64,000 bases of DNA from Pseudomonadota bacterium (GCA_018242215.1 JAFECG010000024.1:124001-188000), one strand, 5' to 3'; shown: positions 26,910 through 35,813, counted from the first letter of the stretch. Made by a program: numbers and translations. The notes: a model not told the origin generated them from the sequence alone.

Positions 26910-27571
26910 CGCGAGTCTGGGCTCTTCTTCACCGAGATTTGCGGCTTGCCGTTCGCGAAGGTGGTGCGATCGGCACGGCGCTGGGCTTCTTTCTCGTCGT
27001 CGTTTCGCTGATGCCGCTCGGGCTCGGGCCGGACCTCAATCTCCTAGCGCGGATCGCGGCGGGCATTCTGTGGATCGCGCTGCTGCTGGCCGCGCTCTTG
27101 TCTCTCAATCGCATCTTCGAAGCGGACTACGAGGACGGGACGCTCGACGTGCTGGCAACGGGGCCGTTGCCGCTTGAGCTTGTCAGCGCGATCAAGGCGC
27201 TTGCGCACTGGATCACGACGGGCATACCGCTTGCCATTCTCGCGCCTGTGCTCGGCATCCTGCTGAACCTTGATCTCAATGCTTATCCAGTTCTCGTCGG
27301 AACCACCTTGGTCGGCACGCCGGCCGTGAGTTTCCTTGGGGCTGTGGGCGCCGCATTGACGATGAAAACGCGCCGGGGCGGCCTCCTTTTGGCGCTGATC
27401 GTGCTGCCGCTTTATGTTCCGACCCTGATTTTCGGAATATCGGCGGTGAGCGCGAGTGCGGGACCTTCCGGGGCCGGATCATCGTTTCTCATTCTGGCGG
27501 CGGTTTCGCTCGTCACGATGGTCCTCGGGCCCGTGGCTGCTGCCGCGGCGCTGCGCATCCAGATTCAATAA
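26906..27571 (+). CDS. ccmB: Haem exporter permease CcmB
   Basis: CcmB is the six-span membrane subunit partnered with CcmA. The 221-residue product begins with GTG overlapping the ccmA stop and reads MTRVWALLHRDLRLAVREGG, followed by hydrophobic segments and the family block DYEDGTLDVLATGPLPLELV and PTLIFGISAV. The same DNA is also open upstream in this frame, but that part overlaps ccmA and has no homology. Confidence 0.95.
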   Translation: MTRVWALLHRDLRLAVREGGAIGTALGFFLVVVSLMPLGLGPDLNLLARIAAGILWIALLLAALLSLNRIFEADYEDGTLDVLATGPLPLELVSAIKALAHWITTGIPLAILAPVLGILLNLDLNAYPVLVGTTLVGTPAVSFLGAVGAALTMKTRRGGLLLALIVLPLYVPTLIFGISAVSASAGPSGAGSSFLILAAVSLVTMVLGPVAAAAALRIQIQ

Positions 27572-27625
27572 ATGGTAATCTCAGGCTTCATTGCGCCGGT
27601 CCGGTTAAAGGCTTAAATCCCGCCC

Positions 27626-28381
27626 ATGCAGACGCTGACCCAACGCCTCGCCAATCCGACCCGTTTCATGGAGCTTTCCGCGCGCCTGTTGCCCTGGTTC
27701 GTGGCGGCGTCAGCCATACTGTTGGTTTACGGGCTTTATTTGTCATTTTTCGATTCGCCGCCCGACTATCAGCAGGGTGAGACGGTCAGGATCATGTACA
27801 TCCACGTGCCGTGCGCGTGGCTCTCGATGATGATCTACGGCCTCATCGCGCTATCGAGTTTCGGTTTGCTCGTTTTCCGGCATCCGCTGGCGGACGTTTC
27901 GGCGAAGGCGGCGGCCCCGCTCGGCGCCGCTTTCACGTTCCTGGCGCTCGTGACCGGCTCGCTTTGGGGCAAGCCGATGTGGGGGACCTATTGGGTCTGG
28001 GATGCGCGCCTGACTTCCGTTCTGCTCTTGTTCTTTCTCTATCTCGGATTGATCGCGTTGCGCTCGGCGCTCGAGGATGAAGGGGCGGCGGCGAAGCTGA
28101 CCGCCCTACTGGCGCTCGTCGGCGTGACGCTGCTGCCGATCATCAAGTTTTCGGTCAACTGGTGGAACACCCTGCACCAGCCTTCGACGGACTTCGGTGC
28201 GACGGTTGATCCGAGCATGCGCCTGCCGTTGCTCGTCATGGCGCTGGCGTTCACGCTGATGTTCTTTGCGATGCACCTCAAAGCGATGCGCAACGAGATT
28301 TTGCGGCGTCGGGCCAAGGCGCTTAGGACGCAGGTCATCATGGGGCGCGACAGGCTTGCGGCCCAAGGCGCTGCGGAGTGA
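27626..28381 (+). CDS. ccmC: Haem lyase-associated protein CcmC
   Basis: CcmC binds haem on the periplasmic side and attaches it to CcmE. The 251-residue product has six membrane segments and the tryptophan-rich WWD motif GKPMWGTYWVWDARLTS near residue 115, flanked by the haem-ligand histidines in MYIHVPCAWLSM and NWWNTLHQPSTD. ATG at 27626 follows 54 bases after ccmB. Confidence 0.96.
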   Translation: MQTLTQRLANPTRFMELSARLLPWFVAASAILLVYGLYLSFFDSPPDYQQGETVRIMYIHVPCAWLSMMIYGLIALSSFGLLVFRHPLADVSAKAAAPLGAAFTFLALVTGSLWGKPMWGTYWVWDARLTSVLLLFFLYLGLIALRSALEDEGAAAKLTALLALVGVTLLPIIKFSVNWWNTLHQPSTDFGATVDPSMRLPLLVMALAFTLMFFAMHLKAMRNEILRRRAKALRTQVIMGRDRLAAQGAAE

Positions 28382-28386
28382 CACCC

Positions 28387-28551
28387 ATGGATCTTGGACC
28401 GCATGCGGCGTTCATTTGGATATCCTATGCCGTCGTCGCGGTGACGGTCGCCGGGCTCATTGTCTGGCTTCTTGCCGACGGATGGAAGCAGCGGGCCGAC
28501 CTTGAAGCGCTTGAACGCCGGGGCGTGAAGCGTCGCTCGTCCAACAAATAG
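28387..28551 (+). CDS. ccmD: Haem exporter protein CcmD
   Basis: CcmD is the small membrane subunit that stabilises CcmE with CcmABC. The 54-residue product starts at ATG 28387, five bases after ccmC, and reads MDLGPHAAFIWISYAVVAVT followed by one continuous membrane segment, then a basic Glu/Arg-rich tail. GPHAxFIWxSY is the family signature. It is 10 bases from ccmG. Confidence 0.93.
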   Translation: MDLGPHAAFIWISYAVVAVTVAGLIVWLLADGWKQRADLEALERRGVKRRSSNK

Positions 28552-28561
28552 AGAGAAGCTC

Positions 28562-29155
28562 GTGGCTCAAAGTCGATCGAATTATCTGCGGCTTCTTCCC
28601 ATCGTCGTGTTTGCCGTCATTGCCGGATTTTTCGCGATGGCGTTGAGATCAGGGGATCCGTCGTTGCTGCCGTCGACGCTTGTCGGCAAGCCCGTACCGA
28701 AAACAACGTTCCCGCCGATCGAAGGTCTCGAAGTCACGGCGGGAAAGCTGGAGCCCGGTTTCACGTCAGGCGATCTCGCGAAGGGGAAGATCTCGGTCGT
28801 CAACTTCTGGGCGTCGTGGTGCGTGCCGTGTGTCGACGAGCATCCGATGATCGAGCGGCTGAAGGAAGCGTCGGGTGTCGATATCTACGGCATCAATTAC
28901 AAAGATCAGGCGTCGGCCGCGCGGCGGTTTCTGGGACGCTACGGCAATCCCTTCACGGCAGTCGGCACGGACGCGGACGGTCGCGCCGCCATCGACTGGG
29001 GCGTTTACGGGACGCCTGAAACGTTCGTCGTCAACGGCAAGGGCGACGTGATTTATAAACACGTCGGCCCAATCACCGAAGACTCGCTCAAGTCGAAGCT
29101 CTTGCCCATCATCGAGAAGGCGAGGACGGAAGCGTCTGCGGCGTCCGGCTCCTAG
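28562..29155 (+). CDS. ccmG: Thiol:disulfide interchange protein CcmG (DsbE)
   Basis: CcmG keeps the CXXCH cysteines of apocytochrome c, or of CcmH, reduced in the periplasm. The 197-residue product has one N-terminal membrane anchor (LLPIVVFAVIAGFFAMALRS) and a thioredoxin fold with NFWASWCVPCVDEHP near residue 82 (active-site CVPC) and the cis-proline region GTPETFVVNGKG. The start is GTG at 28562. It overlaps the convergent carbonic anhydrase gene by four bases at its end. ccmE, F and H are not in the window. Confidence 0.95.
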   Translation: MAQSRSNYLRLLPIVVFAVIAGFFAMALRSGDPSLLPSTLVGKPVPKTTFPPIEGLEVTAGKLEPGFTSGDLAKGKISVVNFWASWCVPCVDEHPMIERLKEASGVDIYGINYKDQASAARRFLGRYGNPFTAVGTDADGRAAIDWGVYGTPETFVVNGKGDVIYKHVGPITEDSLKSKLLPIIEKARTEASAASGS

Positions 29156-29790
29156 AGCGGATAGAACAGCCCGCGCGAATGATTGAGAACCGTCAGCGTT
29201 CCACTCTTGATGTCGAAGTGCGCGCCGTGCAGCGACATGCGGCCCTTTTCTTCCTGCTCCTTCACGAATGGAAAGGTGCGAAGGTTCGTGATCGACTGCT
29301 TGATCGCTTCCTTTTCGAGAGCTTCCTGGCGCACGCTCGATGAGCTGGTCTGATGCGCGGCCAGCACAGCCAGTCGGGCATCGTCCAGCATCGACATCCA
29401 CTTCGAAATGAAGTGCGCTTCCGTCTGGATCGCGGCGCTCTGGTCAAGGGCTGCCTTCACGCCGCCGCAGCCTGAATGGCCCATGACGATCATGTGCTTG
29501 ACGCGCAAATTGAGCACCGCGAATTCCATTGCGGCGCTGACGCCGTGATATTTGCCGCTGATCTCGTAGGGCGGAACGAGGTTCGCGACATTGCGGACGA
29601 CGAAGAGCTCGCCCGGCATGGCGCTGAAGATCGTCTCCGGATCGACGCGGCTGTCCGAGCACGAGATGATCATCGTCTCGGGGCTTTGGCCATAGGTCGC
29701 CAATTCCTCATACTGATCAGCATGGGCGACGAAATGGCGGTGCCGGAAACGACGGTAGCGATCCGTCAGCGTTTCGGGAAAGCTGCTCAT
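29152..29790 (-). CDS. Beta-class carbonic anhydrase
   Basis: The enzyme interconverts CO2 and bicarbonate. The 212-residue product has the zinc-binding CSDSRVDPETIF near residue 43 (Cys and Asp-Arg dyad) and MGHSGCGGVKAAL near residue 103 (His and Cys ligands). Its ATG overlaps the nhaA stop by four bases, so the two are translated from one transcript. Bicarbonate is needed for PEP carboxylase; the ethylmalonyl-CoA genes nearby suggest high CO2 traffic in this organism (inference). Length and ligands are complete. Confidence 0.95.
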   Translation of the reverse strand: MSSFPETLTDRYRRFRHRHFVAHADQYEELATYGQSPETMIISCSDSRVDPETIFSAMPGELFVVRNVANLVPPYEISGKYHGVSAAMEFAVLNLRVKHMIVMGHSGCGGVKAALDQSAAIQTEAHFISKWMSMLDDARLAVLAAHQTSSSSVRQEALEKEAIKQSITNLRTFPFVKEQEEKGRMSLHGAHFDIKSGTLTVLNHSRGLFYPL

Positions 29791-30977
29791 TGTTTCTTCT
29801 GTCTCCTCGAACTCTGGTCCGCGCTGCTTGTAACCAAAACGATGTAGCCGACAAGAGCCGAAAATATCGAGCCGGCAAGAACGCCGAGGCGAACCTCTGC
29901 GCTCGCCTCCACGCTCGGGAACGCCAACATGCCGATGAACAAACTCATGGTGAAGCCGATCCCACCCAAAATGGCGGTGCCAAAGAGCTGGATCTGCGAA
30001 GCGCCGTGAGGCATCGCCCCCAGGCCACTGGCGAGCGTCAGCCGAACGGCGGTGTATATGCCGAGGGGCTTGCCAAGGAAAAGACCCAAAGCGATGCCGA
30101 CGGGAATTTGCGAGAGCATGTCGTCGGTAGAAAGACCCGACAATGAAAGGCCGGCGTTGGCAAAGGCGAAGATCGGCAGGATGACAAAGCTGACCCAGGG
30201 GTTCAAGCTATGCTCGAGCGCGTGAAGCGGGCCTTCCTCGCCTTTCTTTTTGCCCGTGAGCGGAATGGCCAACGCCGTTGCAACTCCGGCGAGTGTCGCA
30301 TGGACGCCCGATTCCAGCACGCAAACCCAGACGAATACGCCGACGACGAGATAGGGGAGAACGCGCATGACGCTCAAATGGTTGAGCAGGGCCAGTATCG
30401 CGACGCCCGCTGCGGCGAGCGAGAGGGCCGACAGCGAGAGGTCCGCCGTATAGAAAAAGGCGATGATGATGATTGCGCCGAGATCGTCGATAATGGCCAG
30501 CGCGAGCAGAAAGACTTTCAGCGTCGGCGGAACGCGCTTTCCGAGCATCGCCATGACGCCGACCGCGAAGGCGATGTCCGTTGCCGCAGGTATGGCCCAG
30601 CCGCGCAGCGCGACGCTGTTATCCCAATTGACGGCCGAGTAAATCACGGCTGGAAGCACCATCCCGCCGAGAGCGCCGACGATCGGCAGCATCGCCGCCT
30701 TAGGGTTCGATAGGGCCCCGCGGAGGGCTTCGCGTTTAATTTCGAGACCGACGAGGAAGAAAAAAACGGCCATCAGCCCGTCGTTCACCCAGTGGACGAC
30801 CTCCTTCGACAGCACGAAGGGCTTGATGCCGAGCTGGACGTGTGTCGCAAGGGTGCGCGCGTAAAGATCCTGGAGGGGCGAGTTCGCAACGACAAGTGCC
30901 GCGACAGCCGCGAGCAATAGCACCAGCCCCGCCGTGACTTCCATCTTGACGCCTTGAGCGCTCGATTCTGGTTCCAT
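29787..30977 (-). CDS. nhaA: Na+/H+ antiporter NhaA
   Basis: NhaA exchanges two protons for one sodium ion across the inner membrane. The 396-residue product has about 11-12 membrane segments and the sensor and transport motifs LMAVFFFLVGLEIKRE, IPAATDIAFAVGV (the Asp133-like site), LALAIIDDLGAIIII (the paired aspartates of the ion site) and GIGFTMSLFIGMLAF. The frame is open to 31031, but the ATG at 30977 is more natural. It is cotranscribed with the carbonic anhydrase, whose start it overlaps. Confidence 0.96.
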   Translation of the reverse strand: MEPESSAQGVKMEVTAGLVLLLAAVAALVVANSPLQDLYARTLATHVQLGIKPFVLSKEVVHWVNDGLMAVFFFLVGLEIKREALRGALSNPKAAMLPIVGALGGMVLPAVIYSAVNWDNSVALRGWAIPAATDIAFAVGVMAMLGKRVPPTLKVFLLALAIIDDLGAIIIIAFFYTADLSLSALSLAAAGVAILALLNHLSVMRVLPYLVVGVFVWVCVLESGVHATLAGVATALAIPLTGKKKGEEGPLHALEHSLNPWVSFVILPIFAFANAGLSLSGLSTDDMLSQIPVGIALGLFLGKPLGIYTAVRLTLASGLGAMPHGASQIQLFGTAILGGIGFTMSLFIGMLAFPSVEASAEVRLGVLAGSIFSALVGYIVLVTSSADQSSRRQKKQ

Positions 30978-31073
30978 TTTTCGCGCGTTTCCTCCGGCTC
31001 CGCCACCCCTGGAGCAGGTATGCCGTCTCATCAGGATTGCAGCAAGCCGAAGACGAAAATGCGCGGATTTGGC

Positions 31074-31898
31074 TCACGAAACTCGTTCGATGGGAACGGG
31101 CGCTATGTCGTGGGCCCAGTCGACGAGGTGCGGCAGGAGATGATCGAAGCCGCGACTGACCTCGAGTGCGGTCCGGACGCCGGCGATCGCGTATCCGAAG
31201 GCTTCTTCGGGATTTTGTCCGAGCATCAGCTTGGCTGTGAGGCATCCTGCGAAGATATCGCCGGTGCCGTGCGGAACGTCGTTCCATTTTTCTACGCGAC
31301 CGATGAAAGTTTGGCCAGCCGCGACGAGCACGGTCGCGAGCTGAGACGGACCGTCCGGGATCGAGGTGCCGGCAACGATGGGACGGTCGAGCTTTGCAAC
31401 CGCTCTGATCGCGTCCAATGGAGAGGCGATGTCGATGCCGGTGAGCCACGACAATTCGAAGCGGTTTGGTGTCAAGATATCGGCTAGCGGCAGCAACAAA
31501 TCGCGAATGCCATGGGCCGATCGTTCGTCGATATAAAGGCCAGCCGGATCGTCTCCGAAAATCGGATCGCAGACGAACGTGATTGCAGGCTTCAACGCGC
31601 GCAGCCGCTTCACGGCTGAAGCGACGACCTCGACGTGCTGGATCGACGGCAAATACCCTGAGAAGACCGCATCGAAAGAGCCGAGCCAGCCGTTGTCTCC
31701 GAGTGCCCGGACCATGTCATCCAGCAGTCGGGGATCGAGCGTGATTCCGGCGATGTGGGCACGGATCGGATGGTTGGACAGCACGACTGTCGGCAGTCCG
31801 ACCACCTCAATACCTGCGTGTAGCAGCGGCGGCATTGTCGCCGTCAGACCCACAGGATCGCGAGCGACATAGGATGAGATCATAAGGATGCGGCGCAT
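31074..31898 (-). CDS. pdxY: Pyridoxal kinase PdxY
   Basis: PdxY phosphorylates pyridoxal to pyridoxal 5'-phosphate in vitamin B6 salvage. The 274-residue product belongs to the ribokinase-like fold: start ILMISSYVARDPVGLTAT, TFVCDPIFGDDPAGLYI, LTPNRFELSWLTGI and the ATP/catalytic motif NDVPHGTGDIFAGCLTA with the catalytic Asp. Short form and CDPIFGD favour pyridoxal kinase over thiazole or hydroxymethylpyrimidine kinases. It is divergent from the CoA-ester lyase gene. Confidence 0.9.
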   Translation of the reverse strand: MRRILMISSYVARDPVGLTATMPPLLHAGIEVVGLPTVVLSNHPIRAHIAGITLDPRLLDDMVRALGDNGWLGSFDAVFSGYLPSIQHVEVVASAVKRLRALKPAITFVCDPIFGDDPAGLYIDERSAHGIRDLLLPLADILTPNRFELSWLTGIDIASPLDAIRAVAKLDRPIVAGTSIPDGPSQLATVLVAAGQTFIGRVEKWNDVPHGTGDIFAGCLTAKLMLGQNPEEAFGYAIAGVRTALEVSRGFDHLLPHLVDWAHDIAPVPIERVS

Positions 31899-32053
31899 GC
31901 GTTCGACCGTCTCGCGCTGGGCGTTCTCTCGCAGCCGCGGAAATGCCGGCGGCGTCGAGACTTGCGATTTATTCGAAAGTTCAGTCGCGGTCGATGTTGC
32001 AAACGTGCATGCTGCGATGCAAAATCAAATTCATCTGGATGGGAGTCGATGCG

Positions 32054-32953
32054 ATGGCCATGAGACCCAGACGCAGCGTCCTCTATTTGCCCGGCGATAA
32101 CGAGCGGGCGCTCGAAAAAGCAAAAACGCTATCGGCTGATTCGATCATCATCGATCTCGAAGACTCGGTCGCGCCTCCCAACAAGGAAAAGGCGCGTGCG
32201 CAAGCAGTCGCGGCCATTCACGAGGGGGGCTTCGGCTCGCGCGAAGTCGTTCTGCGCGTCAATCCGATCGAGACGCCATGGGGAATGGCCGATCTTCATG
32301 CCGCCATCGCCGCCGTTCCTGACGCCATCCTCATTCCGAAGGTTTCGAATTCCGGCGACATCACCGGCACGGCAAAGGTCGTGAAGGCCGCCGACGCCGA
32401 TCCGAAGATCCGGCTTTGGGCGATGATCGAGACACCGATGGGCATCATCAACGCAAAAGAAATCGCGGCATGTGCGCCCGATCGCGACAACCGGCTCGTC
32501 TGCTTCGTGCTTGGCACGAACGATCTTTTGAAGGAGAGCCGGGCTTTGGCGAGCCGCAATCGGTTCGCGGTCGTGCCGTGGCTCGCGATGACGCTCGTCG
32601 CGGCGCGCGCCTATGGGCTCGACGTCATCGATGGCGTCTACAACGATTTCAAGGACGAATCGGGCTTTCGTGCCGAATGCGAGCACGGCCGCACGCTCGG
32701 CATGGATGGAAAGACGCTCATCCACCCGTCGCAGGTCGTCCCGTGCAACGAGGTCTTTTCGCCGACGGTCGAGGAAATCGCCTGGGCGCATAAGATCATC
32801 AAGGCGTTCGAAGAGCCGGAGAATGCGCGCAAGGGTGTCATCACCGTCGAGGGCCGGATGGTGGAGCGGCTGCATCTTGTCATGGCGAGACGGGTTGCGG
32901 CGATTGCGGAAGCTATCAATGCCCGCTTTAAGGTCGAGGAGCCCTGGTTTTAG
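32054..32953 (+). CDS. mcl2: CitE-like CoA ester lyase, probably (3S)-malyl-CoA thioesterase / beta-methylmalyl-CoA lyase
   Basis: The 299-residue product is an HpcH/HpaI-CitE family TIM barrel: RSVLYLPGDNERALEKA, the Mg-binding Glu/Asp block SIIIDLEDSVAPPNKEKAR, LRVNPIETPW, the second Mg Glu in LWAMIETPMGI and DGKTLIHPSQV. Length and N-terminus resemble the Mcl2 malyl-CoA thioesterase of Rhodobacter more than the about 320-residue Mcl1 lyase. The ATG at 32054 has GGATGGGAG nine bases upstream. The next gene is mesaconyl-CoA hydratase, a partner in the ethylmalonyl-CoA pathway, which makes that pathway the likely setting. Citrate-lyase function is unlikely since no citD or citF is nearby. Which reaction dominates cannot be told by eye. 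Confidence 0.82.
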   Translation: MAMRPRRSVLYLPGDNERALEKAKTLSADSIIIDLEDSVAPPNKEKARAQAVAAIHEGGFGSREVVLRVNPIETPWGMADLHAAIAAVPDAILIPKVSNSGDITGTAKVVKAADADPKIRLWAMIETPMGIINAKEIAACAPDRDNRLVCFVLGTNDLLKESRALASRNRFAVVPWLAMTLVAARAYGLDVIDGVYNDFKDESGFRAECEHGRTLGMDGKTLIHPSQVVPCNEVFSPTVEEIAWAHKIIKAFEEPENARKGVITVEGRMVERLHLVMARRVAAIAEAINARFKVEEPWF

Positions 32954-33092
32954 TAAACGCGCGCTCGAGCCTTCTGCGGCCCTAGATCGCGTCCTTGTCT
33001 TTTCGAAAGGGGTTGCGGTCGGCGGCCGACATCCCGAAAAGGACAGAAAAGTCGAAGCCTGCAGCTGCGGGTTTCCCTAACCATAAGGCGGG

Positions 33093-34154
33093 ATGATGGC
33101 CGGAACCAAGACGAACGCTGGGAATTTCTTCGAAGATTTCACCTATGGCCAAGTCATCCATCATCCGACGCCGCGCACCGTGACCGACGGCGACGTCGCG
33201 CTTTATACGGCGCTTTACGGTTCACGCTTTGCGGTTCAGTCGGCCGATACGTTTGCAAAGGCCATCGGTTACCCCAAAGCGCCGCTCGACGATCTCCTGA
33301 CGTTTCATGTCGTGTTCGGGAAAACGACGCCCGAAATTTCTCTCAACGCCATTGCGAACCTCGGCTATGCCGATTGCAAGTTTCAAAAGGCCGTCTATCC
33401 CGGCGATACCTTGTGGTCGACGTCGGAGGTCATCGGTCTCAAGGAAAACTCGAACGGAGAGACAGGCACCGTTTACGTGCGCTCGACCGGACGCAACCAG
33501 GACGGCGAAGTCGTCTTGGAGTATTGCCGCTGGGTGATGGTGCGCAAGCGTTCGAAAGGATCGCCCGCGCCGGAGGCCGTCGTGCCGAAGCTTCCCGAGC
33601 GCGTCGATCCGAAAGATCTGGCGCTCGCAGTTCCGCCCATCGACGTCAGCAAATACGACTTCGATCTATCGGGTTCCAAGCATCGCTGGGACGACTATGA
33701 ACCCGGCGAAAAGATCGACCATGTTGACGGCATGACGCTCGAAGAAGCCGAGCATCAGATCGCGACGCGGCTCTATCAGAACACAGCGAAAGTCCACTTC
33801 AACCAGCACACGGAATCGAAGGGCCGCTTCGGCAAGCGCATCGTCTACGGTGGCGTCGTCATCTCGCTCGTGCGCGCACTGTCTTACAATGGTCTTGGAA
33901 ACGCCTTCCACCTGGCTGCCATCAATGGCGGGCGGCACGTCGCGCCGACGTTCGCGGGCGATACGATGTATGCGTGGTCGGAGGTGCTGGAGAAGGCGGA
34001 GATTCCGGGCCGGAAAGACATCGGCGCATTGCGGGTCCGTCTCGTCGGCGTCAAAAACCAGGATTGCGCGTCGCTCCCGCTCAAGACAGAGAGTGGGGAG
34101 TACGCGCCGGGAGTTGTTCTTGATCTCGACACGTGGCTTGTGCTCCCGCGCTGA
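33093..34154 (+). CDS. mch: Mesaconyl-CoA hydratase (MaoC-like double hotdog)
   Basis: The enzyme interconverts mesaconyl-C1-CoA and beta-methylmalyl-CoA in the ethylmalonyl-CoA pathway of acetyl-CoA assimilation. The 353-residue product consists of two MaoC-like hotdog halves: FEDFTYGQVIHHPTPRTVTDGD in the first, and in the second YQNTAKVHFNQHTESKGRFG with GKRIVYGGVVISLVRALSYN. This layout and length match the Rhodobacter and Methylobacterium enzyme. ATGs at 33093 and 33096 are both possible after AAGGCGGG. It is 139 bases after the lyase gene and likely in the same transcript. Confidence 0.9.
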   Translation: MMAGTKTNAGNFFEDFTYGQVIHHPTPRTVTDGDVALYTALYGSRFAVQSADTFAKAIGYPKAPLDDLLTFHVVFGKTTPEISLNAIANLGYADCKFQKAVYPGDTLWSTSEVIGLKENSNGETGTVYVRSTGRNQDGEVVLEYCRWVMVRKRSKGSPAPEAVVPKLPERVDPKDLALAVPPIDVSKYDFDLSGSKHRWDDYEPGEKIDHVDGMTLEEAEHQIATRLYQNTAKVHFNQHTESKGRFGKRIVYGGVVISLVRALSYNGLGNAFHLAAINGGRHVAPTFAGDTMYAWSEVLEKAEIPGRKDIGALRVRLVGVKNQDCASLPLKTESGEYAPGVVLDLDTWLVLPR

Positions 34155-34192
34155 GCGCACAAGCCGCAAGGGGCTGCAGGGGAGCAAGTCGC

Positions 34193-34720
34193 ATGAATGT
34201 CCAAGCGATCGGAAGCGTGCTGGCCGGGGTCTTTGTCCTGGTGGCCGCAAACGGAGCCAATGCCGCAGGCGAAAAGGCGAGCGCCGAGATCAAGCTCGCC
34301 AATGGCACAAGTGCTGGTACCGTTACCCTCAAGGACATGGCAGCGGGCGTGCTTCTGACATTGGATCTCAAGGGTTTATCGCCGGGCGCGCATGGGTTTC
34401 ACGTCCATGAGGTCGGAAAGTGCGACGGTGATTTTTCGTCCGCCGGCGCGATCTACAACCCCCTCGGCGCCAAGCATGGGTTCGTCAATGACGAGGGCCC
34501 GATGGCGGGCGATCTCCCGAATATCGTCGCCGGGCCCGACGGGACGGCACGGGCCGAAATGATGACAACCTATCTGCATTTGAATCGAGATACCGACGAA
34601 ACCCTCTTCGATGCAGATGGCTCGGCCCTCGTTATCTACGATAAACCCGATGACTATCAGACCGATCCCGAGGGTGGCAGCGCGACGCGGATCGGCTGCG
34701 GCGTGATCAAGGCACCCTGA
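34193..34720 (+). CDS. SodC-like protein with three metal-ligand histidines replaced
   Basis: The 175-residue product has a signal peptide (residues 1-25, ending NGANAAG) and a full Cu/Zn superoxide dismutase fold. Kept: HGFHVHE with His70 and His72 (copper ligands), His95, Asp107, the disulfide pair Cys77 and Cys169 and the active-site Arg166. Lost: the bridging His is Ile87 (SAGAIYNP), a zinc His is Met104 (GPMAGDLPN) and the fourth copper His is Tyr149 (LVIYDKPDDY). With two of four copper and two of three zinc ligands gone, dismutase activity is unlikely (inference); metal binding or carrier roles are possible. No frameshift or stop is present, so it is not simply a decaying gene. It follows mch by 38 bases. 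Confidence 0.9.
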   Translation: MNVQAIGSVLAGVFVLVAANGANAAGEKASAEIKLANGTSAGTVTLKDMAAGVLLTLDLKGLSPGAHGFHVHEVGKCDGDFSSAGAIYNPLGAKHGFVNDEGPMAGDLPNIVAGPDGTARAEMMTTYLHLNRDTDETLFDADGSALVIYDKPDDYQTDPEGGSATRIGCGVIKAP

Positions 34721-34835
34721 TTTCCTGACATTTACACGTTGCTCACCAAGGGCCTCGGCGCTTCTTGAGTGCACGGCCTGCAGCGGTCATGTAATGCGTG
34801 CGAAAAACGTTCAAAGAGCTCGAAGCGAAGCCATC

Positions 34836-35813
34836 GTGGCAAAGAAAGTTGCGATCATCGGAGCCGGTTTGGCAGGCTTGTCCTGTGCACGGACGCTGCG
34901 GCAGGGTGGTTTGTCGGTCGACGTCTTCGAAGAAGCGGCGATCATCGGGGGACGCATCGCCACCACGTGCATCGGACCTGACCGGTTCGATCATGGCGCC
35001 CAGTATTTTTCTCCGCAATCGGATGACTTTCGGAACTACATCAAGGGTGCCTTAGACTCCGGCCACGCAGCGCAATGGACGCCTCGCGTCGTTGCAAAAG
35101 GCGGCAGGCGCGCGTTGCCGAACGACGCGTGGTTCGTTGGTAGGCCGGGCATGTCCTCGGTGCTTCGGCCGTTTGCGGAAAATCTACGCATCACCGTCGG
35201 GCAGCGCGTTCAATCCCTCGAGCAGCGCGAAAATGGCTGGCATCTCTGGTTCGGGGACGAAACGTCGGCAGGACCCTTCGATGCGGTGGGCGTTGCGGTG
35301 CCAGCACCCGAGGCGTCGGGTCTTGTCAGTGGAATTCCTGCGCTTACCTCCGCTCTATCGCGCGCGCGCATGCTGCCGTGCTGGGCGCTGATGGTGCGCA
35401 TCGACGGAAAGAATTTTCCGGACCAGAACGTTTTCTTTGACGTCTCCGAGATCGTCCATTGGATTGCCCGCGACAATACAAAGCCCGGACGCGATCCTCA
35501 CGGGGAAACGCTCGTGGTCCATGCTTCTCCTTTCTGGAGCCAGGCCGCGCAGCAGGACGATCCCCAAGACATCGCCGAGGAGCTTTGGCACGGTGTCAGC
35601 GAGGCCCTGGGTCTACCCCCGGTGAGGCCGTCACGAATGACCGCCTATCTCTGGCGCCAGGGCGTCGTCGATCAGCCGTTGGGCCGGACGCATCTCTATT
35701 GCTCCGAGTCCAAAGTCGGACTGGCCGGGGACTGGTGCCTGGGCGCTTCTGCCGAGCACGCATTTCAAAGTGGGCGGCATCTCGGTCGCGCGATCACCGC
35801 CGCGCTGGGCTAG
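34836..35813 (+). CDS. FAD-dependent amine-oxidase/renalase-like protein
   Basis: The product of about 325 residues begins with the dinucleotide-binding motif KKVAIIGAGLAGLSCARTL and continues GLSVDVFEEAAIIGGRIAT, FDHGAQYFSP and a C-terminal FAD motif VGLAGDWCLGASAEHAFQSG, all typical of the renalase-like NAD(P)/FAD family. The substrate is unknown. I start at GTG 34836; the frame also holds an ATG at 34794. It lies between the SodC-like gene and sdhC, 95 bases before the latter. Confidence 0.82.
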   Translation: MAKKVAIIGAGLAGLSCARTLRQGGLSVDVFEEAAIIGGRIATTCIGPDRFDHGAQYFSPQSDDFRNYIKGALDSGHAAQWTPRVVAKGGRRALPNDAWFVGRPGMSSVLRPFAENLRITVGQRVQSLEQRENGWHLWFGDETSAGPFDAVGVAVPAPEASGLVSGIPALTSALSRARMLPCWALMVRIDGKNFPDQNVFFDVSEIVHWIARDNTKPGRDPHGETLVVHASPFWSQAAQQDDPQDIAEELWHGVSEALGLPPVRPSRMTAYLWRQGVVDQPLGRTHLYCSESKVGLAGDWCLGASAEHAFQSGRHLGRAITAALG

